Notes: generated by a model from the letters alone, not told the origin. Counted from the first letter of the stretch, positions 1 through 6,387 are shown. The stretch: 12,832 nt of DNA from Candidatus Methanophagales archaeon ANME-1-THS (GCA_004212135.1 RXIE01000082.1:1-12832), one strand, 5' to 3'. Made by a program: numbers and translations.

Positions 1-27
1 TCCACTTCTACAAAAAAACTACTCCGT
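1..27. repeat. Inverted copy of bases 827-853 at the window edge
   Basis: These 27 bases are an exact reverse complement of 827-853, which lies inside the propeller gene. The match stops at base 28 (mismatch with 826) and could continue left of the window. A 27-base perfect inverted match in 13 kb is not expected by chance. It sits where the reading frame of the beta-propeller repeat breaks off (after a conserved-looking G-K-T-Y-S-T), so a fold-back chimera or assembly tangle is the likely source; a genuine inversion is possible. Confidence 0.85.
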
Positions 28-111
28 AGAATAGGTTTTTCCCGCGATGTAAACGCTGGCGGAGCTATCCACCGCGATACCTTCTGCCCAGTCTTCGTCA
101 TTTCCTCCGAG
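28..111 (-). pseudogene. Continuation of the SBBP propeller repeat beyond an in-frame TAA
   Basis: Reading the minus strand directly after the TAA of the upstream ORF, the same frame gives LGGNDEDWAEGIAVDSS and then a segment ending GKTYSTE. This is the normal next SBBP blade (LGG..D...GIAVDS...VY..G.T.S). The family usually reads S-T-Y-L-G-G at this point, and here the Tyr position is TAA, one base away from TAC. The stretch therefore belongs to the same gene, separated by a nonsense change or a sequencing error. After the blade's TYST the sequence enters the inverted 27-base copy and meets TAG. Confidence 0.7.
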
Positions 112-1302
112 TTACGTGCTATAAATCAGCGTTTTGCCGTCCGCGCTGAGTTTCGTCACAACCGCATCGAACGGATCACCATTGTACGAGGCATCGTAAG
201 CGCCTTGAGTTGTGGGGAAATCCAGGGAGGTAGTAGCACCCGTGACGTAGACATTTCCCGCACTGTCTATCGCGATGTCATACGGTATGTCATTGCCCGT
301 TCCACCGGGATACGTGCTGAAAAGCAGACCCTGACCGGAGTTGGAGGTCAAATATCGATCAGAAGCAGATGCAGGAGCAAAAGGAGCAGTTATTTCAAAT
401 ATCTCGGGTCCTTTTTGAAGAATTGAAGGTCTGAGATCCGATATCATTCTATCAATTGTCACCAGCGGCAGGATGTAATCGCCCAGTGTGGTAATAATAC
501 GTACATGGTCATCTTCCAACATCACGTCATCCGCGCCTTCCACACGTAGCTTCACATTTTGTAAGCGTGAGCAAGCACGCTCTATAAAGACTCCGTCCTG
601 TATTATGAGCCGTTGTGACAGTCTCCCCGATGAACTGGCAACCTCAACATCGATGCCGGGATAGAGGTCCCGGTATTGAACTCTGGCATAATGGGGAATT
701 TGGGTATAGCCCTTCTGTGAATCCGTGCTCAAAAAGTAGTTACTCGTGCTCGGCAGAGGATCAAGCCCTTTAACCTCTGGCTCTGGATTCCCATTTACAA
801 AATCCACGCGGAATGCAACACGCTCGACGGAGTAGTTTTTTTGTAGAAGTGGATTTACCTTTGCCGGGATTACATCCGCCTTCATTTCGAGGGCGCCAGG
901 TTCGATAGCGAGCTTACTTAAAACCACTATTATCCCCGTTGGAGTGAGAAACAGGGTATCGTCGTTATTACGGGAGATGAACTTGACTTGAGCATCGGTC
1001 TGACCCCGATTCTCTTCAAATATCAGAGGTGCGTGCCCATTTAGATATTGTGCTCCCGTAGCGGAGCCTGCGTCGGGTTTAGTGATTTCGCTGCTATTCG
1101 ATGCCGACGCTGATTCAGTTATCGTACTTTCACTCGCCACTTTACTTGCGTTTAACTCCCCAACCGAACGATTGAGTGCGCCAAGTCCGGGTACATCTCT
1201 TCCAGCAGCAATACCAGGAGTAATGCAACTTACAACCAGTAGCAGAGCGACATCAACCCAAAAATTTTTGCGCCTTTTTTCATCCTTTTTAAAATCCTCC
1301 AC
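112..1302 (-). CDS. Secreted SBBP-repeat beta-propeller protein, interrupted by a nonsense codon
   Basis: The 396-residue product starts at GTG; no in-frame ATG lies near it. A charged N-terminus (MEDFKKDEKRRKNF) and a hydrophobic stretch to about residue 33 look like a signal peptide, so the protein is probably exported. Residues ~90-290 resemble the domain that often precedes SBBP blades (FEENRGQTDAQVKFISR; GLDPLP...NYFL; IPHYARVQYRDLYPGIDV). Residues ~325-396 form an SBBP blade (GNDIPYDIAIDSAGNVYVTG, DFPTTQGAYD, DAVVTKLSADGKTLIYST). SBBP proteins are usually much longer, with many blades; here TAA ends the gene within the second blade while the frame continues with recognisable sequence. 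The 5' leader is very A-rich on the coding strand (complement of 1330-1366), with a TATA-like box at 1378-1386. No precise role can be given; surface or adhesion-like functions are only presumed for such proteins. Confidence 0.8.
   Translation of the reverse strand: MEDFKKDEKRRKNFWVDVALLLVVSCITPGIAAGRDVPGLGALNRSVGELNASKVASESTITESASASNSSEITKPDAGSATGAQYLNGHAPLIFEENRGQTDAQVKFISRNNDDTLFLTPTGIIVVLSKLAIEPGALEMKADVIPAKVNPLLQKNYSVERVAFRVDFVNGNPEPEVKGLDPLPSTSNYFLSTDSQKGYTQIPHYARVQYRDLYPGIDVEVASSSGRLSQRLIIQDGVFIERACSRLQNVKLRVEGADDVMLEDDHVRIITTLGDYILPLVTIDRMISDLRPSILQKGPEIFEITAPFAPASASDRYLTSNSGQGLLFSTYPGGTGNDIPYDIAIDSAGNVYVTGATTSLDFPTTQGAYDASYNGDPFDAVVTKLSADGKTLIYST
827..853. repeat. Internal arm of the inverted repeat with 1-27
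   Basis: This is the internal partner of bases 1-27 and codes for part of the N-terminal domain of the propeller protein (residues NPLLQKNYSV on the minus strand). It contains a run of seven T, and such homopolymer tracts favour template switching. Its in-frame position in a well-formed domain suggests that this arm is the native copy and the edge arm is the displaced one. Confidence 0.8.
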
Positions 1303-1377
1303 TACCCTTTTTGTGGTCTTAAGATAATACTTTTTTTTTCGCTTTTTGTTTTTCTTTGTTTTTGGTAATAACTACCC

Positions 1378-1386
1378 TTTATAAAT
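1378..1386 (-). promoter_or_regulatory. TATA-like box for the propeller gene
   Basis: The minus strand reads ATTTATAAA about 80 bases upstream of the GTG start. Initiation ~25 bases downstream would give a leader of roughly 50 bases, almost all purine (repeated A runs). The box overlaps the stop of a possible small minus-strand ORF (1379-1498). Confidence 0.4.
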
Positions 1387-1498
1387 AACGTACTGATAGT
1401 AACATGCCGATTTCCCGGCTTACCATGTCAATAACTTTCCTCGCTGCAGCGCTCAGTATATGCAATCGGCGACTCTTTGTTTTTTGGTTATCCATCAT
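1379..1498 (-). CDS. Possible 39-aa basic small protein (uncertain)
   Basis: The minus strand holds a 39-codon ORF with two consecutive ATG codons, starting MMDNQKTKSRRLHILSAAAR and followed by an amphipathic-looking segment (VIDMVSREIGMLL). The composition looks protein-like and a TATA-like element lies upstream (1581-1590 is symmetric enough to serve both strands). No family is recognised. It overlaps another small ORF on the opposite strand (1404-1580), so at most one is likely to be real. Confidence 0.2.
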   Translation of the reverse strand: MMDNQKTKSRRLHILSAAARKVIDMVSREIGMLLSVRYL

Positions 1499-1580
1499 GG
1501 AACCTGAGTGGCTCTGGAAGAAGCGTAACGGTACTTTTTTACCAAAGGGAAAACAGAAGCGACAGAATCGAAATAAATAG
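1404..1580 (+). CDS. Possible 58-aa small membrane-like protein (uncertain)
   Basis: A 58-codon ORF begins ATG CCG ATT TCC. It has a hydrophobic stretch (MSITFLAAALSI, residues 8-19), a second one rich in Phe/Trp (LFVFWLSIM, 24-32), and a strongly basic tail (KKRNGTFLPKGKQKRQNRNK). This is compatible with a tiny membrane protein but could be chance in an AT-rich spacer. No convincing ribosome-binding site is seen and no family is recognised. Confidence 0.2.
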   Translation: MPISRLTMSITFLAAALSICNRRLFVFWLSIMEPEWLWKKRNGTFLPKGKQKRQNRNK

Positions 1581-1590
1581 ATTTATAAAA
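1581..1590 (+). promoter_or_regulatory. Distal TATA-like box of the lipid reductase gene
   Basis: The sequence ATTTATAAAA, preceded by an A-rich BRE-like segment (AAATAG), is a good archaeal box A. Initiation ~25 bases downstream (about 1610) would place the whole 1612-1672 hairpin and the 1689-1761 stem in a leader of about 160 bases before the ATG at 1772. Confidence 0.45.
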
Positions 1591-1611
1591 AGGGAAGATA
1601 TTGCTTGAATT

Positions 1612-1672
1612 GGGAGAGGCGGTGATGAAATTAATCACCTCCCTAAGATTTTTTCAAGTCACCGCCTCTTCT
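1612..1672 (+). promoter_or_regulatory. Foldable leader with two mutually exclusive hairpins
   Basis: GAGGCGGTGA (1616-1625) is perfectly complementary to TCACCGCCTC (1659-1668), extended by A-T, G-C and wobble pairs to 1612/1672. The same 5' arm can instead pair locally, GGTGAT (1621-1626) with ATCACC (1634-1639). The two structures cannot coexist, which is the architecture of a switch or attenuator. The element sits just downstream of the distal TATA-like box. It could be a 5'-leader regulator of the reductase gene, a small RNA, or a terminator-like structure; no known riboswitch class is recognised. Confidence 0.4.
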
Positions 1673-1688
1673 CAGCATCAATTCACAA

Positions 1689-1761
1689 CTCTGACCATCA
1701 AGGTGTTTAAAAGATTTTTCTATCCAATTAATGCTAATTGAAATTGTGGCTTCGGTCAGGG
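1689..1761 (+). promoter_or_regulatory. Stem that could mask the ribosome-binding site, with a nested palindrome
   Basis: CTCTGACC (1689-1696) can pair with GGTCAGGG (1754-1761), eight pairs with one wobble. The 3' arm overlaps the Shine-Dalgarno-like AGGGGT (1758-1763), 8 bases before the ATG. Inside the loop lies a perfect inverted repeat CAATTA-ATGC-TAATTG (1725-1740), which could be an operator or a second hairpin, and a proximal TATA-like TTTAAAAG (1706-1713). Transcripts from the proximal box would lack the 5' arm and leave the site open. Confidence 0.35.
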
Positions 1762-1771
1762 GTAGAACCAC

Positions 1772-2956
1772 ATGAAAGATGAGACCTACGACGTGGTCGT
1801 GGTGGGCGCGGGACCCGCGGGAAGTGTAACGGCAAAGACCGCTGCGGACAGGGGCTTAGATGTGCTGTTAATCGAACGTAACCCCGAGATAGGCGTGCCG
1901 GTGAAATGCGCGGAAGGGGTTTCCAAAGAAATAGAGCAGTTCGTTGAGATTGATTCCCGGTGGATCTGCACCGATATACTGGGAATGATCACCTATGGTC
2001 CTGACGGCACGCAGGTGAGATTATCGGTTGAAGGCTCAGAAGTAGTGGGCTATGTGCTCGAGCGAAGGCTCTTTGATAAGGTTCTGGCACAGGAAGCGGC
2101 GCGGGCGGGTGCAGAAGTCCGGGTAAAAACGCAGGCTCACCGCGTGATCAAGGAGGGCGGGTATGTAAAGGGCGTGCAGGTAACCGCAGGTGGAGAGGAG
2201 CTTTGTCTTTATGCGGATGTCGTGGTTGGTGCGGATGGCGTGGAATCGCGGATCGGGCGCTGGGCCGGTATTGATACCACACTCCCCTTAGTGGACACGT
2301 ATATCTGTGCACAGTTTCTCATGTGTGATATCGAGGTGAAGCGGAATTATTGTGAGATGTTTCTTGGCCAGGAGATCGCACCGAAGGGGTACGCCTGGAT
2401 CTTTCCCAAGGGAACGGATAGCGCGAATGTGGGGGTCGGGATCGGCGGTGATGTTTCGGGTGAACCGTATCGAGCGCTCGATTATCTGAAGGCATTTGTC
2501 AATGCGAAGTTCCCGGATGGTAAGATACTTGCTGAGATCTATGGTGCGGTACCGCTGAGTGGGCCGATTTACGATACGGTCGCTAACGGGCTGATCCTGG
2601 TTGGTGATGCGGCACGACACGTCCAGCCGATCACGGGTGGCGGCATTTTAGAAGCGATACAGGGTGGCACGATTGCCGGTGACGTGATTGCAAAAGCGGT
2701 GCGGGAAAAGAATCTTTCAAAGAGACGATTGATGGAATACGAAAAGAGGTGGCGGCGTGAATTTGGCAAGGTCCTGGAGGTAGGCTTGAAGACCAAGAAT
2801 ATCGTGGCAAACATGAGCGACGCGGAGCTCATAAAGTTTTTACGACCCTATGCGGGCGATATGATCCTGAAGGAGTACAGTGAACGAGCCTTTTTGAAAG
2901 AGCTGATAAAGCGGAATCCGAAGATCCTCTTTAGCCTCGCGCGCGTCATCTTTTAA
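1772..2956 (+). CDS. Geranylgeranyl reductase family (archaeal lipid reductase)
   Basis: This 394-residue FAD-dependent enzyme matches the usual length of the archaeal digeranylgeranylglycerophospholipid reductases, which saturate the isoprenoid chains of ether lipids at the membrane. The N-terminus carries the dinucleotide-binding motif VVVVGAGPAGSVTAKTAA (residues ~7-24), an acidic strand end (LLIERN) and the family signature PVKCAEGVSKE (~43-53). A second flavin contact, GLILVGDAARHVQPITGGGI (from ~residue 273), is typical. The predicted start has AGGGGT 8 bases upstream. It stands alone on the plus strand; no other lipid genes are adjacent. Members of this family also reduce menaquinone side chains or the chlorophyll geranylgeranyl group, so the exact substrate is inferred, but the archaeal setting favours lipids. 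Confidence 0.88.
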   Translation: MKDETYDVVVVGAGPAGSVTAKTAADRGLDVLLIERNPEIGVPVKCAEGVSKEIEQFVEIDSRWICTDILGMITYGPDGTQVRLSVEGSEVVGYVLERRLFDKVLAQEAARAGAEVRVKTQAHRVIKEGGYVKGVQVTAGGEELCLYADVVVGADGVESRIGRWAGIDTTLPLVDTYICAQFLMCDIEVKRNYCEMFLGQEIAPKGYAWIFPKGTDSANVGVGIGGDVSGEPYRALDYLKAFVNAKFPDGKILAEIYGAVPLSGPIYDTVANGLILVGDAARHVQPITGGGILEAIQGGTIAGDVIAKAVREKNLSKRRLMEYEKRWRREFGKVLEVGLKTKNIVANMSDAELIKFLRPYAGDMILKEYSERAFLKELIKRNPKILFSLARVIF

Positions 2957-2988
2957 CGATAAAACTCGAGTAGATTATTCATTCAGTT

Positions 2989-3005
2989 CATGACCGTGAG
3001 TCATG
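2989..3005. terminator. Short hairpin between converging genes
   Basis: CATGAC-CGTGA-GTCATG forms a perfect 6-base stem with a 5-base loop between the reductase stop (2956) and the protease stop codon (3001-3003), which it overlaps. No T run follows on either strand, so a terminator role is weakly supported. Confidence 0.25.
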
Positions 3006-3636
3006 GTCTTATGCTGCCCCGGTCTGATTTGAACGGTTGATAGCGCTCGTGCGCATCGGCAAATCGATCTGATGTCTTGCGATAGAGATACCACGAGAGG
3101 AAATACGCGATTGCGACCGCCCCAATTCCGCCGATGAACCAAACGGTACCGAGCAATGCGGAAAAGTTATTTGAGAAATGGAGCACCACGGCAATCAAGT
3201 AGAATCCGAGCGGCCGCTTGGTTGCAATCCCATAGGCAGTAATCGAGGTGCTGGCCGCGTGGAAGAAAAGCCCGGGCAATCTGATCGGTATCGGCACTTC
3301 TAATGCAAGTACATAGACCAGAAATTCCGAGATCCCGAATCCCAGCCCAACGAGAAACCCGAGTAGAAAAATCGACCGCTCAGTTTCACCATGGCGATAG
3401 AAGAGCGGATACGCTTTGGCAAATTCCTCGATGAGTGGAGTGAAGATAGCGGTGGTGCATATAGTCGCATAAAAGAGCGAGATCGCCGAGACCATACAGA
3501 GCTGATCCGTGAACGCTCCAATGTAGAGTGTAAGCGGGACGCTAATAATAATTCCGGAGACAAAAAAGAAGAGCTTCTCCCGTAGGTCAGGCCGGTGCAG
3601 TGGTATGGTCCTCTGCTCGTCTGCCGCTGGTGTCAT
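3001..3636 (-). CDS. PrsW-type intramembrane glutamic protease
   Basis: The 211-residue membrane protein has about six or more hydrophobic segments (roughly 22-40, 45-67, 89-112, 121-138, 144-158, 163-185). It shows the motif order expected for PrsW-like proteases: PLIEEFAK (E70, E71, K74), GFLVGLGFGISE (E104), FFHAASTSITAYG (H126) and LHFSNN (H153). The paired Glu and downstream Glu/His are the proposed catalytic residues of this family, which cleaves membrane-bound substrates such as anti-sigma factors in Bacteria; the archaeal substrates are unknown. The ATG at 3636 has no obvious ribosome-binding site, and a TATA-like box lies at 3678-3686, so a short or absent leader is likely. The tail (from ~187) is hydrophilic. 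A CPBP-family assignment is the main alternative, but the motif order fits PrsW better. Confidence 0.78.
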   Translation of the reverse strand: MTPAADEQRTIPLHRPDLREKLFFFVSGIIISVPLTLYIGAFTDQLCMVSAISLFYATICTTAIFTPLIEEFAKAYPLFYRHGETERSIFLLGFLVGLGFGISEFLVYVLALEVPIPIRLPGLFFHAASTSITAYGIATKRPLGFYLIAVVLHFSNNFSALLGTVWFIGGIGAVAIAYFLSWYLYRKTSDRFADAHERYQPFKSDRGSIRP

Positions 3637-3677
3637 GGTCGCTCATACGCGTATACACTTGTCGTTTGTAGTATGAC

Positions 3678-3686
3678 TAATTTATC
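3678..3686 (-). promoter_or_regulatory. TATA-like box for the PrsW-type protease
   Basis: The minus strand reads GATAAATTA about 46 bases before the ATG. Initiation some 25 bases downstream would leave a leader of about 20 bases. A short direct repeat, TCGTTTGT, occurs nearby on the plus strand at about 3662 and 3684, around the box. Confidence 0.35.
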
Positions 3687-3763
3687 GTTTGTGAACGATG
3701 ATTTCAGACCGATTTAAGGAGGTAAAAATCTAACGGGACTGTAACGAGATGAGTAGTAGTATT

Positions 3764-4018
3764 TCATCCGTTCAGCAGCTTCTCTTTCTGAGAATAAAAC
3801 TCCTCATCGGTGAGCATACCGTGTTCATGTAACTCCGCCAATTTTTTGAGTTTCGCGGCTATCTTTCTTTCAGATTTTTTGAATCGCAATCTAAGAGCGG
3901 TGAACAATATCCGCAGGATGCAGAGCCAACAGCAGTCTTCTAAATGTTCATAGTAACATCCTTCTGTCTCCTTCGGATAATGTTTGATTTCACAAGCATA
4001 TTCTCTCAATCTTACCAC
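3764..4018 (-). CDS. Small Cys-rich protein with C-terminal SHOCT domain
   Basis: An 84-residue protein whose last ~30 residues (IAAKLKKLAELHEHGMLTDE, then EFYSQKEKLL) match the SHOCT short C-terminal domain: a helix with L-x2-L, a G-x-L-T/I turn, then D/E-E-F and a K-rich helix. SHOCT domains are appended to many otherwise unrelated proteins and are thought to mediate oligomerisation or binding. The N-terminal part is not recognised; it has Cys at 9, 21, 29, 30 and 33 and a short hydrophobic stretch (CCWLCILRILFTAL, from 29), so metal binding or membrane association is conceivable. The start is GTG with AAGGA too close upstream (one base), so the exact start is uncertain. An open frame without start codon ends 7 bases inside it (TGGTAA). 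Confidence 0.65.
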   Translation of the reverse strand: MVRLREYACEIKHYPKETEGCYYEHLEDCCWLCILRILFTALRLRFKKSERKIAAKLKKLAELHEHGMLTDEEFYSQKEKLLNG

Positions 4019-4337
4019 GTCCTTCGCACCATCTTCAATCGCAGTTGCGTAAGGGCCGTTTTTTTGCCTTTACGGCTTTTTGGCTTGGCTATAGCATCAC
4101 GCGAGCTTTCTTCTACCTTCAGATACCGCTGAGTGGGTATAAAAAATTTTTGGTCGCTTTAAAAAAATTATAGTGTATGTGCAAATAATTAAGCAAAATG
4201 GCAATCACCACAATCCCTGCACGTCTTCCATTCCGCATCCGATCTACACTGGTGATGGTAACTACTTCACTGGTTAAACCTATACCGTACCGTAACCACA
4301 AGCGGGCTAAGGCAGGAAGCGTGGGTCGCATCAAAGA
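4019..4337. other. AT-rich spacer between divergent SHOCT and helicase genes
   Basis: This 319-base stretch has no recognised gene. It contains A/T runs (4057-4063, 4139-4150, 4161-4167). A TATA-like TTTAAAAAA (4158-4166) faces the helicase, and a weak hairpin AAGGGC/GCCTTT spans about 4051-4071. On the minus strand a frame is open from 4158 to 4012 (about 48 codons, including ...RYLKVEESSRDAIAKPKSRK...) but lacks any ATG, GTG or TTG start early in it. On the plus strand there is a 53-codon basic ORF (see 4198-4359). Either could be a relic; neither is recognised. Confidence 0.5.
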
Positions 4338-4359
4338 ATGGACGAGAACGAATACGTAA
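4198..4359 (+). CDS. Possible 53-aa basic upstream ORF before the helicase (uncertain)
   Basis: ATG at 4198 opens a 53-codon frame (MAITTIPARLPFRIRSTLVM, then a Lys/Arg-rich tail) that ends at TAA 4357-4359, overlapping the helicase start by 22 bases in another frame. The predicted transcription start from the TATA-like box at 4158-4166 is only some 10 bases upstream, so it would be nearly leaderless. The overlap with the next start would allow coupling. No family is recognised, and the composition could be chance. Confidence 0.2.
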   Translation: MAITTIPARLPFRIRSTLVMVTTSLVKPIPYRNHKRAKAGSVGRIKEWTRTNT

Positions 4360-6326
4360 CGCATTTCACCGGGCTCGTAGAGCTGGAACGAGAGGAGCAG
4401 ATGCGCGTGCATGAAGAGGAGATGCGAAGGCTCAGTGGTCGGGAGCGTGAAGAGAAGGGTCGAGCATTCCTGAAGATGAAAGGTAAATCTCAGGGCCTGG
4501 GATTGGGTGGAAAGCACTTAGTGCGGTTTAGAAAGCAACATGATGGCGTAGCGTTACCGGAAACTGAGATAGAGGTTGGCGATCTCGTCCTGGTGAGTCA
4601 TGCAGGCACCGCGCCGTGGGATGAGGCGAACCCTCTGGGGACAGTTGCGGAGCGGACTTTGTATGCGCTTACCGTTGCGTTTGATGACGCGCCACCAGAT
4701 TTTGTGTATCGTAAAGATCTGAGAATAGACCTTTTTGTCAATGATGTCACGTTTCAACGGATGATGGGTGCGATAAAGAAATTTAAACGGTTGTCGCAAT
4801 CGCGAAAGGATATCTTGCTGGGCGCCACACGCCCGAGTTTCGGAACGAAAAAGAAGCTTGAATTCTTCAATCCGGCGCTGAACACAAGCCAGCGAGAAGC
4901 GGTTTTGAGGTCTTTAGCGGCCGAGGATTTCTTCCTCATCCACGGCCCACCGGGAACGGGGAAGACGATCACCTGCGTGGAGGTGATCATGCAGCTCATC
5001 AAGCGAGGCATGCGGGTTTTAGCTGCTGCGGACTCCAATGTGGCGGTGGACAACCTGGTCGAGCGATTGGATACGCTCGGTGTGGACGTTGTGCGCATAG
5101 GTCATCCTGCACGTGTTATTCCTTCGTTACGGAAGCGGAGTCTGGATTATCTGATTCAGCACGATCCGGACTATATCAAAGCTCAGGAGCTCAGGGAGCG
5201 GGCCCACAGGCTCAAAGAGCGAATGAAAGGGGTTATCGTACCGGAGCAGCGCTGGAGACGGGGATTGAGCGATGAAGCGATCATCGCATTTGCACGTGAA
5301 GGACGAACGGTACGGGGAATACCAGTGGAAAAGCTGAAGGGCATGAGACGCTGGCTCACGGTGAAGCAACGAATCGATAAATTATTCAGCATTGCACGCG
5401 AACTGGAAAGGAGCGCAATAAACGGTATTATAGAGGATGCCGAGGTCATTTGCGCGACGAACAGCACGGCTGGTTCCGAACTCCTCAAAGGCGAGCGGTT
5501 CGATTATGCGATCATCGATGAAGCGACGCAGGCTACCGAACCCTCGTCATTGATCGTGCTGCTCAAGGCTGAGCGATTCATCATGGCGGGCGACCACAAG
5601 CAGCTTCCACCGACCATTTTGAATGAGGAAGCTGCGAGCGGGAGCCTGAGTAAGAGTTTATTCGAGCGGCTTCTGGAAGTGCACGGTGATAAGGTCCGGG
5701 TGATGCTCGATGTCCAGTACAGGATGAACGAGGAGATAGCCGCATTCCCGAGCAGTGAATTTTATGGGGGCAAATTGAGGGCTCATGAACGGGTAAAAAG
5801 TCAAACACTCAAAGATGTTATTCCCAAATCACACCAGGGAGCGTTTGAGCCTGACGATGTACAACCACTTGTGTTTATTGACACGGGTGGCAGTGCTGAG
5901 TTCAGGGAACGAACGAGGAGGGGGTCGACCTCGAAAGAGAATGTGGCAGAAGCGAAATTGGTCCGGGATATTGCGGAACGCGTGCTCAGCCTGGGGATAA
6001 GACCGGAAGAGATGGCGATTATATCCCCGTATGATGACCAGGTCTCGCTCATCAAGACGTTGCTTCCGGTCGACGGTTTGGAGATAAAGACGGTGGATGG
6101 GTTTCAGGGCCGCGAGAAGGAGGTGGTTATTGTATCCTTTGTGCGGAGCAATAAATCAGGCGAAATCGGATTCCTCAGGGATTTGAGAAGGCTCAATGTC
6201 TCGATAACGAGGGCGAAACGGAAGTTGGTTTTAATCGGTGATTCCACTACGCTCGCAACTGACGAATGTTATAAAAGGCTCATTGAGTCGGCGAAGGAAC
6301 GGGGTGCGTATAAGCGTGTGGCTTGA
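4338..6326 (+). CDS. IGHMBP2/UPF1-like superfamily 1 helicase
   Basis: A 662-residue, apparently intact SF1B ATPase of the AAA_11/AAA_12 type, near the usual length of archaeal members. An N-terminal helical and beta region (1-170) contains RRLSGREREEKGRAFL, typical of this group. Motifs follow in order: Q motif LNTSQREAV (Q185), Walker A GPPGTGKT (203-210), Ia with DSNVAVDNL (232-240), motif II DEATQA (394-399), motif III GDHKQLPPT (418-426), motif IV QYRMN (460-464), motif V VDGFQGREKEVV (586-597) and motif VI RRLNVSITRAKRK (617-629). It should unwind DNA or RNA 5' to 3'; its cellular role (repair, replication or RNA processing) is not fixed by sequence. It is a monocistronic plus-strand gene converging with the minus-strand YggU gene. 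No clear ribosome-binding site is seen before the ATG. Confidence 0.9.
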   Translation: MDENEYVTHFTGLVELEREEQMRVHEEEMRRLSGREREEKGRAFLKMKGKSQGLGLGGKHLVRFRKQHDGVALPETEIEVGDLVLVSHAGTAPWDEANPLGTVAERTLYALTVAFDDAPPDFVYRKDLRIDLFVNDVTFQRMMGAIKKFKRLSQSRKDILLGATRPSFGTKKKLEFFNPALNTSQREAVLRSLAAEDFFLIHGPPGTGKTITCVEVIMQLIKRGMRVLAAADSNVAVDNLVERLDTLGVDVVRIGHPARVIPSLRKRSLDYLIQHDPDYIKAQELRERAHRLKERMKGVIVPEQRWRRGLSDEAIIAFAREGRTVRGIPVEKLKGMRRWLTVKQRIDKLFSIARELERSAINGIIEDAEVICATNSTAGSELLKGERFDYAIIDEATQATEPSSLIVLLKAERFIMAGDHKQLPPTILNEEAASGSLSKSLFERLLEVHGDKVRVMLDVQYRMNEEIAAFPSSEFYGGKLRAHERVKSQTLKDVIPKSHQGAFEPDDVQPLVFIDTGGSAEFRERTRRGSTSKENVAEAKLVRDIAERVLSLGIRPEEMAIISPYDDQVSLIKTLLPVDGLEIKTVDGFQGREKEVVIVSFVRSNKSGEIGFLRDLRRLNVSITRAKRKLVLIGDSTTLATDECYKRLIESAKERGAYKRVA

Positions 6327-6387
6327 TTTCCCTCCTGACCAACCTTAGCGACGAGGATTAAGCCTTTATGCTCGCTCGAAGCACTGA

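Noticed and set aside
1329..1366. T-rich tracts on the plus strand as an intrinsic terminator.
   Set aside because: No plus-strand gene ends upstream, and on the coding strand of the propeller gene they are simply an A-rich 5' leader.
1622..1694. C/D box small RNA: GTGATGA (1622-1628) matches a C box and CTGA occurs at 1691-1694.
   Set aside because: The boxes are about 73 bases apart without convincing C' and D' boxes between, and no closing stem brings them together. The C-box match is part of the long hairpin.
3717..3724. Strong Shine-Dalgarno sequence AAGGAGGT on the plus strand.
   Set aside because: No start codon follows at a usable distance; the next ATG (3749) is 24 bases away and opens only 27 codons.
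4119..4517. 132-codon minus-strand ORF crossing the helicase start.
   Set aside because: Its first part is antisense to the conserved N-terminus of the helicase, and the translation has no recognisable domain.
3001..6326. Defence-island idea from PrsW-type protease, SHOCT protein and UPF1-like helicase as neighbours.
   Set aside because: The genes are on opposite strands with separate promoters, and no nuclease, toxin, reverse transcriptase or other defence-specific domain is present. Each is common in archaeal genomes on its own.
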